Source: Holophagales bacterium (GTDB lineage: Bacteria > Acidobacteriota > Holophagae > Holophagales > Holophagaceae). From it: DNA of 11,029 nt. Position 1 is the first letter of the stretch; each line of letters opens with the position of its first letter. This document shows positions 6,712-11,029 of the stretch, in pieces. Below the pieces are notes generated by a model. It searched no databases. It saw nothing but the letters and a program-made list of their open reading frames with translations, and was not told the DNA's origin. Where the stretch lies: positions 1-11,029 of the forward strand of contig JAIRRD010000220.1 in the NCBI GenBank assembly GCA_031256155.1, read 5' to 3'. A program made the translations under genes and the position numbers.

Positions 6712-9048
6712 CTAATCAAGACTTGGCATTTTTTTGGTTTTTCCTTCCCACTCTCTCGAATACCTTTCAAAGCCCTTTTCTTTGGCCAATTCAACAATTT
6801 TTGAAACAGTTGTGAATGTGCCGCCGCAATCCAGCACGGCATTAAAAATTTCATCTGCCTCGAGTGGCTTGCCATCGTGCAGGTAGGCTTCAATGAGCGG
6901 GATGCCGAGGTTGTTGCCAATATTGGCTTTGGTGACTGATATGGGCATGTTGCCTTCTATTGGGTCGCAGACTCTTTCAAATTCCCTATCCCAAGCGGTT
7001 TTCAGTAACATGATTACCTTTGCCCAGTTGCCATTCTTTTTGCATTCTTCGTAATATGCACTTATCACAAAGAGCGGCGGCACCATTCCAGTCTGTGACA
7101 GAGGGCTTAACTTTACTCGCTCTACAACCGGCTCCAATGAACGATCATCGCTCTTGATATTTTTCCAGACCATCCATTGACCCCAAAGGGCATCTGAAGA
7201 TGGCTTTTTTTCCAGCAATGATTCGATATTTGCCAGCATTGGCTTGGCAAGCAATTTCATGGATTCATTCTGTGTAGTAAGGCTAGTGCTGATATTGGGC
7301 AAATTTACCATTACTTCAGGATGTTCCCTCAGCACTTTGCTTAAATACCTGGCTGATTCGCTGTAGGCGATTTCGCCCTGTTTGTCATCTGATTGGGTAG
7401 CAGTCCTTGAAACTGCTTGGGATAAAACATCAAAGGCTAAAGTTAGCTCAACACCGGGCGTGCTCCCGTGGTCTGAAATGTACTTGCGGTATAGGTCTGC
7501 TTCGCTCCTCACATTATGGCCAATCAACAAGGCTTGCAGGGTTTCCGGGTCAGGTATGGCAGTATCCTGAGCCAGAATCTTCCCGTCTTCGGCAATTAGG
7601 GCCCACCTTTCATCATCGTATTTATTCCAGCCCAGCGTTTCCATGTTCTGCTCTGTGGCAGTGACAAGGGTGAAAATGCCGGGTAGACTGCTGATTAATT
7701 GCCGGAATTGTGTGGAGAAGCGATTTTCAGGCTTATTGTTTGAGGCTACAAAGAAAGGAAAATAAAGCCTTGGGAAAGGCAATGCAGCATATGGCAAATG
7801 ATTGATCTGCCCGCCTTTTTCCCAAATTTCTGCTATTTCTCTTCTTCCGGCGGATCTGGCCACTTCCGCGGCGATTGCTGCATGGCTTGCGGCTCCCCAT
7901 GGCAAGCGCATCATTTCATCGAAGGCATTATTGGCGGCTTCTATGTCGCCAAGCATCAAGTGAGCTTCAAGCAAAGGGGCATAAGCTGATTTGGCCGGGT
8001 AGCTTTCAACGGCCTGAACTGACAAGCGTTGCACAGCCCCAGTAGGGACCCATTCCCCTCTTGTATTCAGAGGATTGTAAAAGAATAGCCTTGCTACCTT
8101 TGCAAACTTGACAACAGTGCCCCAATCATTTTTTGCCCTTGCCTCTTGAATAATCCAGGCACAGGCTTCATTTGAGGGAATTGATGTCGTAATAAGCCGC
8201 TGATTCCTGGCAAAAGCAATTGGTTCAAAGGAGTTAATGAACGGTTCCCACTTATAGTCAGGCATGCTCCGCGCCATCCAAGCCCAGATATTCCAAAGCG
8301 TATTATTGGTTGGCTCCAGCCGAACTGCATCCTCAACTTTAGGAATATGTTTGGCAAAGGCATTTCTCATCAGTTTGCTGAAGCGTTCTGGCTGATTTTG
8401 CTCTGGTTTGAAAAAGTCGAGGTCAATCCCCAGCCACGAACCGTTGAACACTCTATCGGTTTCGGCGGCAAGCACTTCCCAAGTCCGAAGGTCTTTCTCT
8501 GTGTCTAGGTCTTCAATTGCATCCTTTGGCATTGCATGCAGGGCGCGGCGGCGGACTTCTTTTAGCAAGTCTGTTTTGGCATCTATGTGGTCTGGGTTTT
8601 CGCGCAGAAAATCCCTGACTTGCCTAAGCGGGCTTTTGATTCTGCGTTCATCCAGCCGCCTTTCAAAATCTTTGGATTCCAGCACTTGGGTACCGGACGC
8701 AATCAAATTGCTCCCAATGTCCAGGGCAGCCCATCTTGCAGTATTGCTTAGCCCATGGCGTTGGCGGAAATATCTTTCGAAGGCTACGATGTTGTCTCTG
8801 TTTAAGGCTCCGAACGCAATTGACCCAGACATTAGCCTTTGGCGATCAACCAGCAAAAAGCCATGCTCATAAACGCCATCGGCGTCAATGACCTCGCGCC
8901 ACTTGGCGGTATCTGCCGCCCTCCATTCACCCAATAGGACTATCTTGTTGCCCTTGTGCCGGGCGAGTGTGTGGTCGAAGACTGATTGGGCTGAAAGGAA
9001 GTTACACCCAAAAAAAGTTATGAATAACAATGAAATGATTTTTTTCAT
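6712..9048 (-). CDS. Exported 778-aa protein, tandemly duplicated thioredoxin-like/helical repeat
   Basis: The N-terminus (MKKIISLLFITFFGCNFLSA) is a Sec signal peptide. Cleavage after Ala20 fits; the Cys15 context (FFGC) is a poor lipobox, so it is probably soluble periplasmic or secreted. Residues about 35-135 look like a thioredoxin-type fold without CXXC (KIVLLGEW, then RWAALDIGSNLIASGT, then an FERRLDERRI helix). A TPR-like helical region follows to about 412. The same order recurs in the C-terminal half: RWALIAEDGKILAQDT (about 482-497), LWGQW near 622 against LWNIW near 253, a GNWAKV block near 674 against NDWGTV near 308, and IPLIEAYL near 717 against APLLEAHL near 358. No catalytic motif is seen. 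The gene converges on the ABC exporter with a 5-bp gap. Its weak ribosome site is GGTG, about 10 nt before the ATG. Function unknown. Confidence 0.88.
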   Translation of the reverse strand: MKKIISLLFITFFGCNFLSAQSVFDHTLARHKGNKIVLLGEWRAADTAKWREVIDADGVYEHGFLLVDRQRLMSGSIAFGALNRDNIVAFERYFRQRHGLSNTARWAALDIGSNLIASGTQVLESKDFERRLDERRIKSPLRQVRDFLRENPDHIDAKTDLLKEVRRRALHAMPKDAIEDLDTEKDLRTWEVLAAETDRVFNGSWLGIDLDFFKPEQNQPERFSKLMRNAFAKHIPKVEDAVRLEPTNNTLWNIWAWMARSMPDYKWEPFINSFEPIAFARNQRLITTSIPSNEACAWIIQEARAKNDWGTVVKFAKVARLFFYNPLNTRGEWVPTGAVQRLSVQAVESYPAKSAYAPLLEAHLMLGDIEAANNAFDEMMRLPWGAASHAAIAAEVARSAGRREIAEIWEKGGQINHLPYAALPFPRLYFPFFVASNNKPENRFSTQFRQLISSLPGIFTLVTATEQNMETLGWNKYDDERWALIAEDGKILAQDTAIPDPETLQALLIGHNVRSEADLYRKYISDHGSTPGVELTLAFDVLSQAVSRTATQSDDKQGEIAYSESARYLSKVLREHPEVMVNLPNISTSLTTQNESMKLLAKPMLANIESLLEKKPSSDALWGQWMVWKNIKSDDRSLEPVVERVKLSPLSQTGMVPPLFVISAYYEECKKNGNWAKVIMLLKTAWDREFERVCDPIEGNMPISVTKANIGNNLGIPLIEAYLHDGKPLEADEIFNAVLDCGGTFTTVSKIVELAKEKGFERYSREWEGKTKKMPSLD

Positions 9049-9062
9049 GATAATTTCACACC

Positions 9063-9092
9063 ATAATAACTAAGCCCGACTTCAAAAAACAA
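9063..9092 (-). promoter_or_regulatory. Candidate promoter of the 778-aa gene
   Basis: On the minus strand, TTGTTT (9092-9087) and TATTAT (9068-9063) are separated by 18 bp, with the -10 ending 14 bp before the start codon. The -10 matches sigma-70 well and the -35 poorly. The leader would be very short. Confidence 0.25.
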
Positions 9093-9137
9093 ACGGCAGT
9101 CAATTGCGAGGGGTATCAGAGATCCCAACACTCATTT

Positions 9138-9167
9138 TACCCCTTTGTTTACCCCCAGAAAGGGGTA
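9138..9167. promoter_or_regulatory. TACCCC repeat pair and 9-bp inverted repeat
   Basis: TACCCC at 9138 and TACCCCC at 9150 are 12 bp apart, as in the pair at 3903-3921. TACCCCTTT (9138-9146) also pairs with AAAGGGGTA (9159-9167), and another GGGGTA lies at 9110-9115. The cluster is 45-105 bp upstream of the candidate minus-strand promoter and could be a regulator-binding region. No regulator can be named. Confidence 0.4.
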
Positions 9168-9168
9168 G

Positions 9169-9186
9169 ACCATAGCGTACCATAGC
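9169..9186. repeat. ACCATAGC direct repeat, 10-bp period
   Basis: ACCATAGC occurs at 9169-9176 and 9179-9186 with GT between. One helical turn separates the copies, which suits side-by-side protein binding. Only two copies are present. Confidence 0.4.
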
Positions 9187-9276
9187 AAATGTCTGCGGAC
9201 AATAAAAATGAAAATATTCTATCTAATACTGTGGTTTATGGACATTACTGGATTATTTTGGACATGGTGATTGCTG

Positions 9277-9314
9277 GATACCAAGATGCGATCAAAAGAT
9301 CGTATCTTGGTATC
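9277..9314. repeat. 17-bp inverted repeat, AAAA loop (hairpin copy 2)
   Basis: Arms 9277-9293 and 9298-9314 pair over 17 bp around AAAA. The single non-Watson-Crick position (G9288 with T9303) is a G-U pair in plus-strand RNA. The core arm ATACCAAGATGCGATC matches the arm at 2155-2170 at 11 of 16 positions, with differences mirrored in the opposite arm. The hairpin lies about 100 bp before the 321-aa gene. No T-tract follows. Confidence 0.8.
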
Positions 9315-9366
9315 AGACAATTGCAGAACTTCAGAAATTTTGCTAAACGAAGCGAAAAATACTATG

Positions 9367-9393
9367 TTGAAAACGAAAAAAATCTTGTAAAAT
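9367..9393 (+). promoter_or_regulatory. Candidate promoter of the 321-aa gene
   Basis: TTGAAA (9367-9372) and TAAAAT (9388-9393) are separated by 15 bp, shorter than ideal. The leader would be only about 15 nt and would consist mostly of the strong ribosome site. Confidence 0.2.
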
Positions 9394-9402
9394 TTTGGTA
9401 TT

Positions 9403-9410
9403 AAGGGGGG
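9403..9410 (+). promoter_or_regulatory. Ribosome binding site of the 321-aa gene
   Basis: AAGGGGGG lies 4 nt before the ATG at 9415. The upstream frame is closed by a TAA at 9388-9390, so this start is well defined. Confidence 0.6.
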
Positions 9411-9414
9411 TATC

Positions 9415-10380
9415 ATGTTCGCTTCAATCCCTTTTTCCATAGTTGTCACCCTATTGCCGTTAGGGGTTGTGCCTCCTATCGCGGCGGCTCCCGCAGTCAG
9501 TGTTGCCGAGCAGACACCTGCTCAACCTAAACTGCACCCTGTAATATGGGTAAACCGTCAAATCAACGAGTGGCTGACCGGGTGGCGTGCAACCAAGCAC
9601 GCTCAAGTAATTTACGCTGAATTGTATATCAACGATGATTCATTCGTTCAGAGTGTCTTGCAGTCCATTCATACGGACTATCTTCCAAAAGATAATGAAA
9701 CTGCCGTCAAGTATGTAAAGAGTCTGATTAACTCTGCTTGGACCCTTGCCTTTAACAAAATCGCCGACAGCATACAAAACGGTACGCAGGACAGCATACA
9801 AAGTAATCCCTCTTACGGCAACGGAATGACACCTTTTGCCTGGATAGACCAACAGGTTCTTACTTGGCAGGTGGATTGGCGTCAACTTAGCTGTGGACAG
9901 CTTCCACCCCTTGATGACTTCATAGGTGACTATTCATTTATTTTTAACATCTGGGCGATTCTTGATCCGAGTTTTATTCCGCTTGACGCCACTGATTACA
10001 TAATGAACATGATCGCGTCTGCTTACTTTCAGGTGCAAAGTAAAAAGTGTGCACCCCCGCCGTCTCCAAATCCATGCACAGTATTAAATAATCAATTGTC
10101 GAGCATAATACGTGAGATTGAATCATTGCAGACGAGGATGGGAAAGAAAAATAAGGATATTGATTATTACAAACTTTATCTGCCACGGCTTATAAGTGAG
10201 CATGAAAAAAACCCTGATCCAGATACTCAACTTTTGATAGATACAACAATGATTTACTATAATAATTTAATGTCAAGCCTTGAAAATGACGCACTTGTGC
10301 TATTAGGGCTACAAAACGCGATGCAGAATAAAATCAACGAATTAACAATGAGTGACTGCGAAATATTACACTGGATTTAA
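9415..10380 (+). CDS. Exported 321-aa protein with duplicated Trp-rich domain
   Basis: I do not recognise the family. The N-terminus (residues 1-31) is hydrophobic and ends in AAAPAVSVA, suiting a Sec signal peptide, but it has no Lys or Arg, which is unusual. Then come two copies of a domain of about 70 residues. Copy 1 (41-115) starts HPVIWVNRQINEWLTGWR; copy 2 (139-210) starts TPFAWIDQQVLTWQVDWR. The Trp-45/53/57 pattern recurs at 143/151/155. SF at 76-77 recurs at 174-175, P91 and D93 at 189 and 191, and INSAW at INxAS-like ASAY (201-204). A proline/cysteine linker (CAPPPSPNPC, 212-221) leads to a C-terminal helical region (about 225-310), probably a coiled coil. It is likely periplasmic or surface-exposed. 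The next gene, a lipoprotein, follows 82 bp later with its own promoter. Confidence 0.82.
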   Translation: MFASIPFSIVVTLLPLGVVPPIAAAPAVSVAEQTPAQPKLHPVIWVNRQINEWLTGWRATKHAQVIYAELYINDDSFVQSVLQSIHTDYLPKDNETAVKYVKSLINSAWTLAFNKIADSIQNGTQDSIQSNPSYGNGMTPFAWIDQQVLTWQVDWRQLSCGQLPPLDDFIGDYSFIFNIWAILDPSFIPLDATDYIMNMIASAYFQVQSKKCAPPPSPNPCTVLNNQLSSIIREIESLQTRMGKKNKDIDYYKLYLPRLISEHEKNPDPDTQLLIDTTMIYYNNLMSSLENDALVLLGLQNAMQNKINELTMSDCEILHWI

Positions 10381-10393
10381 TGATAATAAAAAT

Positions 10394-10422
10394 TTGCAAG
10401 ACATAACAATTTGTGTTATATT
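10394..10422 (+). promoter_or_regulatory. Sigma-70-type promoter of the lipoprotein gene
   Basis: TTGCAA (10394-10399) and TATATT (10417-10422) are separated by 17 bp, with TG one base before the -10 (extended -10). Transcription would start near 10429, giving a leader of about 33 nt that includes GGAGG at 10454-10458. Confidence 0.5.
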
Positions 10423-10462
10423 CTGCAACGTATTAATCATCTAATTCTTTCGTGGAGGCAAA

Positions 10463-11029
10463 ATGAGAATTTTACACTTTCTTGTGATTCAGATTTTGAT
10501 ACTCTTATTATTTGCATGTAAGCGCCCATACCAGGAATTTTTTAAGCAGCCCTTACCACCTGTGAAAGTGGCTGTGAGCATTAAATCTCGCTTGTATGTC
10601 TCTGAAGGTCGTTATGAAAATTTGGAAAAAATACTTGCTGTGGCGCTAAGGGATCATTTAGCTACTTTTGCGACAGTTGTGCCTGAAGGTACAATCGCTC
10701 CGCCAGAAGCTGTGCTTCTACACGTTGATGTTTATGATTATTCTACATCGCCAATACGAGCAAGTATAAGGCGAGGCTATGTTACACCAAGTTTTTCAGG
10801 CGCATTAATGCTGAATAATTCAAAAAACGAGATAGTGTATTTAGGAAGCATACCTACACTTGGCATAATACGGGAACTAAAGCCTATGGATGATATAATA
10901 CGCCGCACGACACGCCGTATGGTACACCGCCGCAAAATAGACATGGAATTAATGGAATTATATGCAGACCTTGTAAATAGAGAAATAAGCCGAGCGTTTG
11001 CCAAGACCATTACAACACAGCTTCAAAAT
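10463..11029 (+). CDS. Lipoprotein, function unknown (3' end outside window)
   Basis: An uninterrupted frame of 189 codons runs off the window end. The ATG at 10463 is preceded by GGAGG with a 4-nt gap. The first 18 residues (MRILHFLVIQILILLLFA) are a signal peptide with lipobox LFAC, so Cys19 should be lipidated. Lys at +2 gives no inner-membrane Asp retention signal, which favours the outer membrane. The mature part begins with a Pro-containing stretch. It has alternating strand-like segments (VKVAVSIKSRLYV; AVLLHVDVYDY at about 93-103; FSGALMLNNSKNEIVYLGS) and a basic helical C-terminal region (about 140-189, with RRTTRRMVHRRK). Small outer-membrane lipoproteins with a similar layout exist, but I cannot name the family. 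The end is not seen. Confidence 0.8.
   Translation, partial: MRILHFLVIQILILLLFACKRPYQEFFKQPLPPVKVAVSIKSRLYVSEGRYENLEKILAVALRDHLATFATVVPEGTIAPPEAVLLHVDVYDYSTSPIRASIRRGYVTPSFSGALMLNNSKNEIVYLGSIPTLGIIRELKPMDDIIRRTTRRMVHRRKIDMELMELYADLVNREISRAFAKTITTQLQN

Larger units (their letters stand above)
9049..9414. other. 366-bp divergent intergenic region
   Basis: This space separates the minus-strand 778-aa gene from the plus-strand 321-aa gene and must hold both promoters. It contains a possible minus-strand promoter next to 9048, a cluster of GGGGTA/TACCCC motifs (9110-9167), a direct repeat of ACCATAGC (9169-9186) and the second hairpin (9277-9314). A 71-codon plus-strand open frame at 9189-9404 runs through the hairpin and has no ribosome site, so I do not call it a gene. 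Confidence 0.6.

Noticed and set aside
8408..8872. 154-codon plus-strand open frame
   Set aside because: It is antisense to the 778-aa gene, is Ser/Arg-rich as expected for a shadow frame, and has no ribosome site.
9189..9404. 71-codon plus-strand open frame before the 321-aa gene
   Set aside because: It has no ribosome site, runs through both arms of the hairpin at 9277-9314 and into the next gene's ribosome site, and shows no recognisable protein features.
1..11029. CRISPR array, tRNA or rRNA genes
   Set aside because: No regularly spaced repeats of suitable length were seen, and no cloverleaf with a TTC-containing arm or conserved rRNA segment was recognised on either strand by eye.

Overview
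The window looks like a chromosomal accessory stretch of a Gram-negative bacterium. The evidence is a YbgC-type thioesterase, a lipoprotein with a lipobox, and two further proteins with Sec-type N-termini. Base composition is moderate, with AT-rich patches. The phylum cannot be fixed from the sequence. MnmA and YbgC are in a pair-like arrangement that would fit Desulfobacterota or Acidobacteriota, but this is a guess. No rRNA, tRNA or CRISPR array is visible.

Layout from left to right. Positions 1-114 may hold the tail of an upstream gene. Positions 184-2142 encode an unrecognised 652-residue cytoplasmic protein, followed by a perfect 19-bp hairpin. Then comes the only clear housekeeping block: mnmA (tRNA 2-thiouridylase) and a ybgC-like thioesterase, 15 bp apart. 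Positions 3834-4340 contain no intact gene, only a minus-strand frame that reads like decayed coding sequence. On the minus strand at 4873-4341 are two overlapping small genes: a HicB-like domain protein and a 102-residue unknown with its own Shine-Dalgarno inside the hicB end. Positions 4874-6706 are a rearranged zone. It holds a coding-like minus-strand fragment, a remnant of an IS3-family transposase, and an ABC exporter that has lost its 5' part exactly where the transposase remnant lies.

Convergent to the ABC gene (5 bp apart) is a 778-residue exported protein on the minus strand. It appears to be an ancient tandem duplication of a thioredoxin-like plus helical-repeat unit. After a 366-bp regulatory-looking intergenic region come two plus-strand envelope proteins: a 321-residue protein with an internally duplicated Trp-rich domain, and a lipoprotein that runs off the window end behind a good promoter.

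The features least explained by ordinary annotation are: (i) a family of dispersed hairpins sharing the arm ATACC-N4-TGCG-W-TC and an AAAA loop, with compensatory changes between copies; (ii) 12-bp-phased TACCCC pairs in two intergenic regions; (iii) the HicB-like/unknown overlapping pair; and (iv) two exported orphans each built from an internal duplication. No complete new defence or secretion system can be demonstrated. Functional links between the neighbours are inference only.
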